From a virus, in IMG/VR virus record IMGVR_UViG_3300021091_000516, positions 1 through 20,345 of that record: a DNA stretch of 20,345 bases; one strand, 5' to 3'. The notes below the pieces were generated by a model. The model saw only the letters and a list, made by a program, of their open reading frames with translations. It was not told the origin of the DNA and made no database searches. A program made the translations under genes and the position numbers. Positions 10,270 through 18,741 of the stretch are shown piece after piece; position 1 is the first letter of the stretch, and each line of letters opens with the position of its first letter.

Positions 10270-10292
10270 CGGGAGGCGTTGCCAACCTCCCG
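10270..10292 (-). terminator. Hairpin after the tail-fibre gene, possible terminator or processing site
   Basis: CGGGAGG and CCTCCCG form a 7-bp stem around a 9-nt loop, 17 nt after the tail-fibre stop. On the minus strand the following bases TATCCTTTAATTT are only partly T-rich, so termination may be incomplete and the downstream genes partly read through. Confidence 0.45.
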
Positions 10293-10309
10293 ACTAGAAG
10301 TGAAGGGGA

Positions 10310-13300
10310 CTACTGGGCTTTGAGAGCTGCTACTTCAGCTTCCAAAGTTTCCACCTTGCTAATCAGTTTTTGAATTGTGCCGTACATAGCAGCGTAAAGC
10401 TGGTCTGCATTTAAGTCTCGGCAATCTTCAATCACTTCTTCGCTGATCAGCTCGCCTTTTTCGATGCGTTCAGGCTGGGCAGGTGTAATTACATTACCAT
10501 CACTGTCTAGTTCTTCTTCAACAACAGGAACAATTATTTCTTCAAAAACTTGATTATATTTCAACTCATAGACGCCAACAGACTTTGGAAACACTGCTTC
10601 TACGTCTTGAGCAATCCAACCAAGTTTATGGCGGTCGCGCACCTGTTGCTCAGTATAAACATCGTCTTTCCACTTAAAACGCTTAAGCGGAATGTTTTTA
10701 ATAGCTTCATAGCAGATGTCAAGATCAGCTAATTCAATCTCCTCCTTGATGCGCTCATCAGAGACAATCGTCCAAGTATTTGTAGATGGCTTGCCAGCGG
10801 AATCTGTTGAAAGTTGTAACTGATGCGCAGGGCTCGTGGTGCCAATCCCTAGTCCAGTTGAGGTAAAACGCGCTCGCTCCGTGTTTGCCGTCCTAAACGC
10901 AATCCATCCACCGATAGGTGACCCGTTCCATCCAGAGTTTACGTCAATTTGAGTCAGGACACTTGCCGTGGTACCGGCTCGTATGGCTAACGCAGAGTTG
11001 TCAACGCCATCATTAGCATTGATTACAGCAGGGGAAGACTGACTGCCTGCAAAAGTCAGATTTCCGGGCAGATCGAGAAGTTGGCGTGGCGAACTAGTCC
11101 CCACGCCTACGAGGCCAGCGGAGGTGATGCGCAGGCGTTCGCTTACAGATCCACCACTTGCCGTAAATAACGCAATAGCGCCATTTCTGCTGCTTGTGTC
11201 ACTAGCAAGCATTCTAATATTGGCGTAATCAGTTTCTTGGCCGGCTGCTGATACGCCTCTAAAATTAATAGAAACACCAGTATTGTTTGTGTTGCCTCGA
11301 TTCAGCAACGCTAAAGGGGTTAACGTGCTGCCACTACCTGTTGTTTCAATGTTTAGACCGCCACTGTCAGTAGCTTGAATAGAGGAATTAATTCTTACCG
11401 ACCCGTTTGCATCAACAAACAACCTGCCAGACCCAGCAGTGCTGATGGCTACGCTGTTTGCAACAGGTAGATAAACCCCGTTGGTTGGAACGCTGCTGTT
11501 AGTGGGGACCAAGCTGGCGCCTGCAACCGTGCCAGTGGTGGTGACGTTTTGGCTACCAAAGTCAGGACTGACCTTGGTGCCAGCAATAGCAGCAGAAGCA
11601 TTGACATTGGCGTTGATTATGGTGCCGCCAAGGATCATCGTGCTGGTGACGGTGCCGGTGTCACCCACGGTCACAACGTTGTTGCCGCTTTTGGTGAGGG
11701 CACCACTAACGGCCACATTGCCGGCGCTGTCAATGGTCAACCGAGCCGTGCCACCTGTAGTTAAAGCCAGTTGATCCGCCCCTGGGCTTGTAATTCCAGT
11801 ATTGGTGTCGCCAGATATAAATAGGCCAGGCAGCGCGCTTGTTCCAGCCGTCACACCCAGCGCACCTGTCATGGTGTCGCCGGACTTGCTCATCAAGTTG
11901 CCAGTAGCCGTAACGCCACCTTGCCAAGCTGCGCCGTTGTAGACACGCAACTCACCAACAGTGGTGTTAAAAACTAAATCGCCAGTGTCAAGGCTGGTTG
12001 ATGGGTCCGTTGCAGCTACGCGATACCGAGCCGCAAAATCATTGACTGTGCCAAGGTTGCTAGCCACAGAATTAACGTTGGCAATGCTGCCCCCAACGGT
12101 GTTGACATTGGCAATACTGCCTGCAACGGTGTTGATGTTGGCAGCATTTCCAGCAACTGCCGTGACGTTGGCATTGTTAGTTGCAACCGTGGTTACGTTT
12201 GCGCTAATGCCAGCGACAGTGGTCACCTCCGTTGCCTTTGGCACCAGGCGGTGGAAGGTGTAGGTGTGCAGGGTGGCGGTAGTTTCCACCAACACCCCAA
12301 ACCCAGCTTCCAGAACCGTATTGCCGCAGCCAGTAATGGTCACCACGTTGCCGCCAGAGCCACCGGCAATGGTCACCGTGCCGCTCGCAGGCGTCCGTGT
12401 AGTAACGATTTCCTTGATGCTGATAATGGTCCCTGTGCCATCTGGGTTGTTGATGTCCGGGTTGGTGGCAGGGAAGCTGGTCTCGTTGGCAATCGGTACA
12501 AAACCGCCAACATCGTCCACCAAATCAATGATTCTGGCGTCAATGGCTGCAGTAGTGGCAACAAAGCTGTCGCTACCGCTCCACCCCATCCCGCTGTTAA
12601 TGGTTTCGCTGCTGTCCTGACGGAAGTACCGCAGGTCAGAGGCAGAGGTGGTGAAGAAACTGGTGTCGTTGGGAGAGACGCCAGCTACCTCAGCGTTGGT
12701 GACGACTGTGGCTGGGTTCAGTTTTGCGCTGGTGATTTCACCGTCCTTGATCTTGGCGACGGTGACGGCATCCGTTGCCAGCTTGGCTTCAGTGATGCTG
12801 GCGTCTGCCACCTTGGTGGTGGTGACAGCACTGTTGACGATCTTGGCTGTGCTGACGCTATCGGTGGCCAGCTTGGCCTCCGTAACGTTTGCGTTCAGGA
12901 TCTTGGCCGTAGTAACTGCATCGGCTGCCAGCTTGGCCTCAGTTACGTTGGCGTCTGCCAGCTTGGCAGTGGTAACAGCTGCGTTAGCGATGTTGGCCGT
13001 CTGGCTTTGAAAGGCGTCGGTATATGCCTTTGTTGCTGCGTCATTGGCGGCAACGGGTGCGCCGACGTTGGTGATGCGCTGGTTGCCAGCTGACGGCAAA
13101 CCTGTAGCTGCGTCAATACTGACGGTCTGCTTCAGGCTGTCGTCCAGCTCCTGCTCCAAAAACAAGTGCTGCAGGTTGCTGGTGTCCAGGTCACTGGCTA
13201 CCAGCGTGGACCCATCAACAAAGTCAACCAAGGGGGTGTTAGCCGGTGTGAACCGGCGTACTTCCACCCTGGCCCCGTTTGCTGGCGCAGAGGCCAGTAG

Positions 13301-13444
13301 CACCGTGGTGTTGTTGACGTAGGTGTACGCCGTGTCGACGAAGTTGACAAGGACCTTAACGTGCTCCTTCCTGATGTACTGAAAGGGGATCGCGTACTGG
13401 GTCGTAGCCCCGTTGCCGGTGTAGACAGCGTAGGAGTAGGGCAT
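10310..13444 (-). CDS. Tail fibre with T7-type N-terminus and C-terminal S74 chaperone
   Basis: 1044 residues. Residues 1 to about 105 match the T7 tail-fibre N-terminal domain (start MPYSYAVYTGNGATTQYAIP, with 'DLDTSNLQHLFLEQELDD' at 85-102), which anchors the fibre to the tail. Residues 155-244 hold nine tandem decapeptides of the type xxVTxAKLxD, and 407-467 hold six of the type VNTVAGSIAN. The pattern 'DPSTSLDTGDLVFNTT-ELRVYNGAAWQ' and 'LTIDSAGNVAVSG' segments are usual in phage fibres. The last 150 residues are a peptidase-S74 intramolecular chaperone: 'SDERIKEEI' with Ser895 and Lys900 as the autocleavage dyad, ending in a coiled coil. The trimer would bind the host surface. The ATG overlaps the preceding stop (TGATG). 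Confidence 0.93.
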   Translation of the reverse strand: MPYSYAVYTGNGATTQYAIPFQYIRKEHVKVLVNFVDTAYTYVNNTTVLLASAPANGARVEVRRFTPANTPLVDFVDGSTLVASDLDTSNLQHLFLEQELDDSLKQTVSIDAATGLPSAGNQRITNVGAPVAANDAATKAYTDAFQSQTANIANAAVTTAKLADANVTEAKLAADAVTTAKILNANVTEAKLATDSVSTAKIVNSAVTTTKVADASITEAKLATDAVTVAKIKDGEITSAKLNPATVVTNAEVAGVSPNDTSFFTTSASDLRYFRQDSSETINSGMGWSGSDSFVATTAAIDARIIDLVDDVGGFVPIANETSFPATNPDINNPDGTGTIISIKEIVTTRTPASGTVTIAGGSGGNVVTITGCGNTVLEAGFGVLVETTATLHTYTFHRLVPKATEVTTVAGISANVTTVATNNANVTAVAGNAANINTVAGSIANVNTVGGSIANVNSVASNLGTVNDFAARYRVAATDPSTSLDTGDLVFNTTVGELRVYNGAAWQGGVTATGNLMSKSGDTMTGALGVTAGTSALPGLFISGDTNTGITSPGADQLALTTGGTARLTIDSAGNVAVSGALTKSGNNVVTVGDTGTVTSTMILGGTIINANVNASAAIAGTKVSPDFGSQNVTTTGTVAGASLVPTNSSVPTNGVYLPVANSVAISTAGSGRLFVDANGSVRINSSIQATDSGGLNIETTGSGSTLTPLALLNRGNTNNTGVSINFRGVSAAGQETDYANIRMLASDTSSRNGAIALFTASGGSVSERLRITSAGLVGVGTSSPRQLLDLPGNLTFAGSQSSPAVINANDGVDNSALAIRAGTTASVLTQIDVNSGWNGSPIGGWIAFRTANTERARFTSTGLGIGTTSPAHQLQLSTDSAGKPSTNTWTIVSDERIKEEIELADLDICYEAIKNIPLKRFKWKDDVYTEQQVRDRHKLGWIAQDVEAVFPKSVGVYELKYNQVFEEIIVPVVEEELDSDGNVITPAQPERIEKGELISEEVIEDCRDLNADQLYAAMYGTIQKLISKVETLEAEVAALKAQ
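12713..12982 (-). repeat. 30-bp tandem repeats encoding nine xxVTxAKL decapeptides
   Basis: The DNA repeats with a 30-bp period (minus-strand GTNACNNNNGCCAAG-type core), in line with the decapeptide repeats of the fibre at residues 155-244. Copies diverge by synonymous and nonsynonymous changes. Such repeats can change copy number by recombination. Confidence 0.75.
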
Positions 13445-16400
13445 CAGTTCAAAGCCTCGATAAAGGCACGAGGGTCAATCTCTTGACCGTATTTAAGCCG
13501 AAACTGGACGTCACGGTTAGCTCCTTCAGAGTAATCCTTGTTCTCCATCAGCCGCACGCCGTAAGGCCCTGTAAGGAAGGTCTCGCGGCCTAGCGCCAGG
13601 TACTTGCTAATCACGGTGTTCAAAGCAGCAACGCGCAGGCTTTTCACCTGCTCACTGGGTTCGCCCTGTGGGTTCTGCTGGTACAGGTCGCTCTTTATTT
13701 CTTCATCCAGTGCCTGCAGCAGCGTCCTGCCGAACTGATCGGGTGTACGGCTGATGGCCAGGATGTACTGCTCAAACTCAACAGGGCTCAAGCGGTTGTC
13801 CTTAATTGTCCCGCCATTGGTAAAGTCCGTGGACCTGGGCCCAACAAAGCCAGCGCCGCGGCCAGCAAGTTGACCCATCTCTCGCAGCACTGCTTCGCCA
13901 GGGTCACGCTTCAGCTGGAATGGCGACGCAGGGCTCAGCTGCAGCAACGACGCAAGCCACGGCTGATCAGCTGGCAGGAACGAATCACCCCACACGCCGC
14001 TCAGGATAACGGGATCTCCCGTAATCCAGTTGCGCTTGGGAGGTAGGGACTCAGACCACCCAGGGATCATGTTTTTAATTTCGCTTGCGGTTTCTTCAAA
14101 CAACCGCATGGCCAAGTTGGGGTTGTTGCTGGGTTCAGGCTCTCGGGCAATAGGGTCGGCAAGGCGACGGCCAGCACGTAGTGCGCTGCTGCCAGGCAGG
14201 AAACTTGCCACTAGCCGCTCAAGGTAACGGGCGGTGGGGTGCCTGCGGTTAGGGCCAACGTCGGTCTCACCCAAGCCCATGGCCATTTCGTAAAGTTCCA
14301 TAACACCCTGAAAATACGATTTATTTACTTGGCCAAGGCCTACTGCAGTTATGAAATCAATAATCATTGCTGAGCCCATGCGCTCACGGGCTTCCACGCT
14401 CACTTTGTTGGCAAGTTCTTGGTAGTCGCCCAAGCCTGCAAACAAAGACGCAAAAGGTTCTAACGTTCGCATGCTGATCCAATCGGTAAAGATTGGATTG
14501 CCGTTCTCGTCAGTTCCTGTGCGAAACCGCAGAGAATACGGCTGCTTACCTTCTTGCTCCAACCATTTGCGCCTTGCATCTGGGTTAACAGGGCCACCAC
14601 CCGTGAACTGTATGCGGCCATGAGTTGCAGCAAGACTTAGCAGGGCGATAGCAGTGGCACCACCCGCTACTTCGCCATATGCCCGGTCACGGGTCATAGC
14701 ATCTTCAGAAAAAACATCTCGCCACCACGTATCAACCAAAGGAGCCAGTGGCGTCTTGCGAGCTGCCGACTTAATAATATCTCCAGGAGTGCGGTTAAAG
14801 GGCTGCACTAAGGCAAACAAGGGGGCAAATTGCGAGTCCAGGCCTGTCTGCCACATTTTTGGAATTGCGCTAAAAGTACGTGCATAGAACGGCATGTTGT
14901 CGACGCGCTTGCCAAAAAAACCTTCAGGACCCTTATTTACATACTCCTCGGCGTAGGCCTTGGCTTCTGCATCTTTGAAGCCCTTGGCTTCGGCAATTTC
15001 CATGCCCCGCTGCATAGTGCGCGGCTCCATGCTTGCCCAGATGTCGTCGGTGAAGGTGGCCCACCTAGCCGCAGTTTGCGCATGGGGGCTATCCATGACG
15101 CCATCAAGAATGGTCTTGCCGTCAATTACAACGTCTTGCAGGCGGCGATCTACTGCAGCCTGCGCATAGTCCTGTGCAAACCGCCAAGCCTCCTTGCTGT
15201 TGTTAACAAGCCCTAGGCGGGCAGCGTGATCAAGGCCAGGTTGCAGGTTGCGCACGTATTCAAACGATTGGCCCACCAATGTTTTAAAAGCAGAGTCAAC
15301 AGATACTTGCAAACGGCTGCTGAGATTAAGGGCTTGCCACATTCGCTTTTGCGCTATGGCCCAGTTGCTTCTGTCTTGCACCGCCACCCAAGGCAAGGTG
15401 TTCAAGTTCCATTCGCCTTTGGCAGCAGTATCAGTAAGTTCGGCATTGGCATCTTGCTTTGCCAAGCGGTCCAAGAAGTCCACCTGGCTGCGATCTAAGT
15501 CAAAAAGGCCGCGGCCTACTTTGAACGACTCGACGCCCATACGGATAGCGTTAGACAAGTTGCTGACGTATTGGCCGTAAATCATTAAATGCCGGCTAGC
15601 CCGCTGTGGGTTACCAGTCACTAATGCACCGTAAGCTTGCGTAAGCGGCAGTTCCACCGTGCGCAGGGCGCTGTTAATAAGGTTGCCCCACAAGGTGATG
15701 CCTGATGACAGCAGCTGGCTGGAGCGGTACAGCATCAAGCCCTCAGCCCCAAGGCTTACGCTTTTGTTCATCTTGGAATAAAAGCCTCGGCTAAAGCCAG
15801 GCGTAACGGCGCTGTACGCCATATTGGCGGCTAAAGCGTCTAGTTCCGCAAGCACCTTTGGGTTGTCAATTTGGCCGGTGATAATGGCTTGCTGCATTTC
15901 AGGGCTGATCTTGGCGCCAATGGTGTCAGCAATTAGCTCTTCTTGATCCTTAGCCAGCTCTTTTTCAAAGTCAGCGCCAATGCTCTTGCCAGGTTGCACC
16001 ACCTCAACATCGACCACAGCAGTAGCTGCGTCGCCGTCCTTGAACGGAACAGAGCCAGGCTCAGGCCGTGGTATTTGGGTGCTACGCAGCAGCTGACCCA
16101 AGGGTCTAGTGACAGACTCAAAGGCACGGTTGGCACGATCCTGCTTAGCTGCGTTGACCATAAGCTCGGCAAATAACTGAGCCCTGTCAGCACTTTCGTC
16201 AACGGCGCTGTTTAACCAGCGAAAAGCAGCAGTGCCTCCCTCTAAATTACTAGCGTCAACTTGCAAGGCGGCTGCACGCAAGGCAACTAGGTTTTCTTTG
16301 TAAGCCGACAGCGGGCCGCTCAGGCGCTTCAAGTTTTCAAATACTGCTTCGGTGCTGTAGTTGTTCTTTGCAAGCCATGCAGCTGTCTCACTGGCAATTT

Positions 16401-18738
16401 GCTCGTCAGTCATTGTCCGAATGCCGGTGGCATCAACCCGACTTACCAAGTCGCTCCAAGACCGGTAGCCCTCAACCATGGCCTGTGGCTGGACAGGTTG
16501 ATACGTGGTGGCACCAGAGGGCGACTCAATCTTCTGGATGTTGTTGGCCAGCAGATCGTCAATAGTCATCTCACCGGCATCAATAGCTGCACGGTTGGCT
16601 TGGATTTGCTCTGCAAAGCGACGTGCCCATTCGTCATCTGGCACAGGTGCCTGGACAAGCGTGGGGGGCGCAGGGGGCGCAGGGGGCGCAGGGGGCTCAT
16701 CCGGTGAGCCTGTGCCGTACTTCTGAGCTAGTTGCTTGTCTCGCAGGGCAATGCGCTGCTCTGGCGACAAGTCCACAAAGGCCCTTGCAAGCAGGTCATC
16801 TAGCTGCTGGATTTCCTGTTGAGTGGGGCTAGCGGCAGTTGCAGCTGCAGGAGGCGCAGAGGGCATTGCAGCCGCTTCGGCCTCAATGGCATCACGTTGG
16901 GCGTAGTAGTCGTTGTAGGCCTTGAGCTGAGCCTCGTATGTCTCGCGGGCAGCAGCGTCTACATCTGTAACCACACCAAAGCCTTGAGGATCGGCTTGCT
17001 GTTCCGGGCGAGTGACCTGCGGTGGCGTGGGCAGTTCAGGCTCAGGGCCCAAAGCTGCAATGCGAGCTTGGATGTCAGGTGGCGTTACTGCTTGCTCAGG
17101 AGCAGCAGCTGCGGAAGGAACTGCTGCATCGGTTGCCGGAACGGCTGCCTCGTCAGCTACACGGGCTACAGGTGCAACAGCTTGAGGCGTTACGGCCTGG
17201 TCAAGCGGGGCAGCTGCAGGAGCAACCGGTGCTTGTTCTGCAGGCAATTCATCAGCAGCTTTTTTAAACTTGTCAGCCAACTTGATCATTGACCTGCGGG
17301 TGGCTGCAGAAACTCCATCAACGCCGCCTTGCAAAGGCGGTGCGTAATCGCTGCGAATGCTTTGCTCTAACGCTTCCAGCTGTGGCCGTGTCAGTCCTTG
17401 TTTTAGATCAATTCCCATTTCCCCCATAAGGGAGGAGTTTGACGTTTCCAGCTCAAAACGCTGGGTAGCAGTGAGCTTGACTTGCGCTCGCGGCTCAGGT
17501 GCAGCCGCTGCAGGGGGTACTGCGGCCTCTGTCGCTAAGACAGCAGCCTCGTCAGCCGCACGGGCAACAGGTGCGGCAGCCGGGCTAGGAACCTCAACGC
17601 CTCTTCCAATGTCTTGTAGGGCGCTAACGGCACGTACTTGTTCTGCAGCAGCAGTGCCCTGCTGCGTCATGACCTGCTTTAGGTCGTTAGCCGCTTCAGC
17701 TGCGACAGCAGCAGCAGCAGGCCTTTCTTCAGGCGTTGCGTTACGCAGGCGTTCCACGTACTTGCCTGCGCGGAAAGCCCGCATCAGGAACTCGACAGTG
17801 GAGCCAACAAACACGCCTTCTACGGCGTTCTTAAGACGGCCCTGGACGCCAACGTCACCAGGCTTGGACTTGAGGTAGTCAAAGAAAGGAACCTCTAGCG
17901 GAGTGCCTGTGACCTCTGTTTTAAGCTTGTCGGCCAGGTCATACAGGCGACCTTCGTTTTGGTCAAAGCCAGCAAAGTCAATTAACGCACCAGTCGCTGC
18001 GCCTTTGCCCACCAGGTTGCTTGCTACGGCCTCAGCACCACCAGCGGCGATAGTTGCAGGCTTTTGCAGTCTTGGTGCCAGCTTGGCGATCTGCGCAGCC
18101 TTAGCGGTTTGGTATGCATCACCCGCTTTGTCAGCGACCTTTACGACTCGCGCTGCACCAGGCAGTGCCTTAAGGCCAGCACCCGCAAGGCTTACAGCTT
18201 TAGTGGCAGGGAAAAATTCAATAGCTACCTGAGCAATGCCAGTGGCTAGGTCCTCAGCAGGGCCGCTGCTTTTTGCCTTAGCCAGAGGCGGCAAGAATCC
18301 CAGGAAGGGTGCATCTGGCATCTCCTTGCTGGTGGGTTTAATAGCCGTATCACCAAGTGCAGCAGGAAGGTCAGCTGTTACAAGGTCGCTGGCCTCTTGC
18401 AAAAAATTGCGGGCTGCATTGGAGATGACCCGCAGCGTTGCCTTGTTAGGGCTTGGCCCTTCAAGAGACCGCATGTATGCCTTACTACTTGCTCCAAAGG
18501 CCTCAGGGATACTGCGACCACGTTGCAGCTCACTAATGCCTGTACCTATGGAGCTGCCGCCTGCCTGCAGCAGAAGGCTTATGGGGTTGTTGTCAATGAA
18601 ATCAAGCAAAGGATTGGCGTTTGACTGCTGAGGCTTGGCAGCAGGCTTGGCAGCAGGCTTAGCAGCAGCCCTTGGCGGGGCAACGTATACCTCCCGAACC
18701 TCGCCGGTCTGCGGATCCTTAATCTGTTGATATGGCAT
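13444..18738 (-). CDS. Very large internal virion (ejection) protein, 1764 aa
   Basis: The size, the place between the lysozyme-like protein and the tail fibre, and the composition identify it as the functional counterpart of the T7 gp15/gp16 ejectosome proteins. Residues 1-45 are basic with KPAA repeats; 50-330 alternate helices and Gly/Ala-rich hydrophobic stretches ('ATKAVSLAGAGLKALPGAAR', 'NLVGKGAATGALIDFAGFD'), candidates for membrane contact. About 335-740 are low-complexity Ala/Pro/Glu with an internal duplication and a PPAPPAPPAPP run. The last 900 residues are helical and contain 'RFRTGTDENGNPIFTDWISM', a pattern found in large phage internal and polyvalent proteins. No catalytic domain is visible here; the lytic domain is in the neighbour. 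The start is 3 nt after the upstream stop. Direct sequence similarity to T7 is not obvious. Confidence 0.8.
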   Translation of the reverse strand: MPYQQIKDPQTGEVREVYVAPPRAAAKPAAKPAAKPQQSNANPLLDFIDNNPISLLLQAGGSSIGTGISELQRGRSIPEAFGASSKAYMRSLEGPSPNKATLRVISNAARNFLQEASDLVTADLPAALGDTAIKPTSKEMPDAPFLGFLPPLAKAKSSGPAEDLATGIAQVAIEFFPATKAVSLAGAGLKALPGAARVVKVADKAGDAYQTAKAAQIAKLAPRLQKPATIAAGGAEAVASNLVGKGAATGALIDFAGFDQNEGRLYDLADKLKTEVTGTPLEVPFFDYLKSKPGDVGVQGRLKNAVEGVFVGSTVEFLMRAFRAGKYVERLRNATPEERPAAAAVAAEAANDLKQVMTQQGTAAAEQVRAVSALQDIGRGVEVPSPAAAPVARAADEAAVLATEAAVPPAAAAPEPRAQVKLTATQRFELETSNSSLMGEMGIDLKQGLTRPQLEALEQSIRSDYAPPLQGGVDGVSAATRRSMIKLADKFKKAADELPAEQAPVAPAAAPLDQAVTPQAVAPVARVADEAAVPATDAAVPSAAAAPEQAVTPPDIQARIAALGPEPELPTPPQVTRPEQQADPQGFGVVTDVDAAARETYEAQLKAYNDYYAQRDAIEAEAAAMPSAPPAAATAASPTQQEIQQLDDLLARAFVDLSPEQRIALRDKQLAQKYGTGSPDEPPAPPAPPAPPTLVQAPVPDDEWARRFAEQIQANRAAIDAGEMTIDDLLANNIQKIESPSGATTYQPVQPQAMVEGYRSWSDLVSRVDATGIRTMTDEQIASETAAWLAKNNYSTEAVFENLKRLSGPLSAYKENLVALRAAALQVDASNLEGGTAAFRWLNSAVDESADRAQLFAELMVNAAKQDRANRAFESVTRPLGQLLRSTQIPRPEPGSVPFKDGDAATAVVDVEVVQPGKSIGADFEKELAKDQEELIADTIGAKISPEMQQAIITGQIDNPKVLAELDALAANMAYSAVTPGFSRGFYSKMNKSVSLGAEGLMLYRSSQLLSSGITLWGNLINSALRTVELPLTQAYGALVTGNPQRASRHLMIYGQYVSNLSNAIRMGVESFKVGRGLFDLDRSQVDFLDRLAKQDANAELTDTAAKGEWNLNTLPWVAVQDRSNWAIAQKRMWQALNLSSRLQVSVDSAFKTLVGQSFEYVRNLQPGLDHAARLGLVNNSKEAWRFAQDYAQAAVDRRLQDVVIDGKTILDGVMDSPHAQTAARWATFTDDIWASMEPRTMQRGMEIAEAKGFKDAEAKAYAEEYVNKGPEGFFGKRVDNMPFYARTFSAIPKMWQTGLDSQFAPLFALVQPFNRTPGDIIKSAARKTPLAPLVDTWWRDVFSEDAMTRDRAYGEVAGGATAIALLSLAATHGRIQFTGGGPVNPDARRKWLEQEGKQPYSLRFRTGTDENGNPIFTDWISMRTLEPFASLFAGLGDYQELANKVSVEARERMGSAMIIDFITAVGLGQVNKSYFQGVMELYEMAMGLGETDVGPNRRHPTARYLERLVASFLPGSSALRAGRRLADPIAREPEPSNNPNLAMRLFEETASEIKNMIPGWSESLPPKRNWITGDPVILSGVWGDSFLPADQPWLASLLQLSPASPFQLKRDPGEAVLREMGQLAGRGAGFVGPRSTDFTNGGTIKDNRLSPVEFEQYILAISRTPDQFGRTLLQALDEEIKSDLYQQNPQGEPSEQVKSLRVAALNTVISKYLALGRETFLTGPYGVRLMENKDYSEGANRDVQFRLKYGQEIDPRAFIEALN
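16664..16697. repeat. GGGGGCGCA 9-bp microsatellite encoding Pro-Pro-Ala
   Basis: About 3.5 copies of a 9-bp unit within the large internal virion gene encode PPA repeats on the minus strand. Its repeat structure makes it prone to slippage in multiples of three codons. Confidence 0.75.
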
Positions 18739-18741
18739 GGC

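Noticed and set aside
12713-12982. Non-coding tandem repeat element
   Set aside because: The repeats are in frame with the fibre gene and encode regular decapeptides, so they belong to the protein.
12251-13093. 280-aa open frame on the plus strand inside the tail-fibre gene
   Set aside because: It is antisense to the fibre repeats; its Gly/Val/Cys-rich content is the complement of the 30-bp repeats and it has no ribosome site.
15943-17292. Plus-strand frames of 70-160 aa across the large internal virion gene
   Set aside because: They are antisense to a continuous 1764-codon frame with coherent protein composition and have no ribosome sites.
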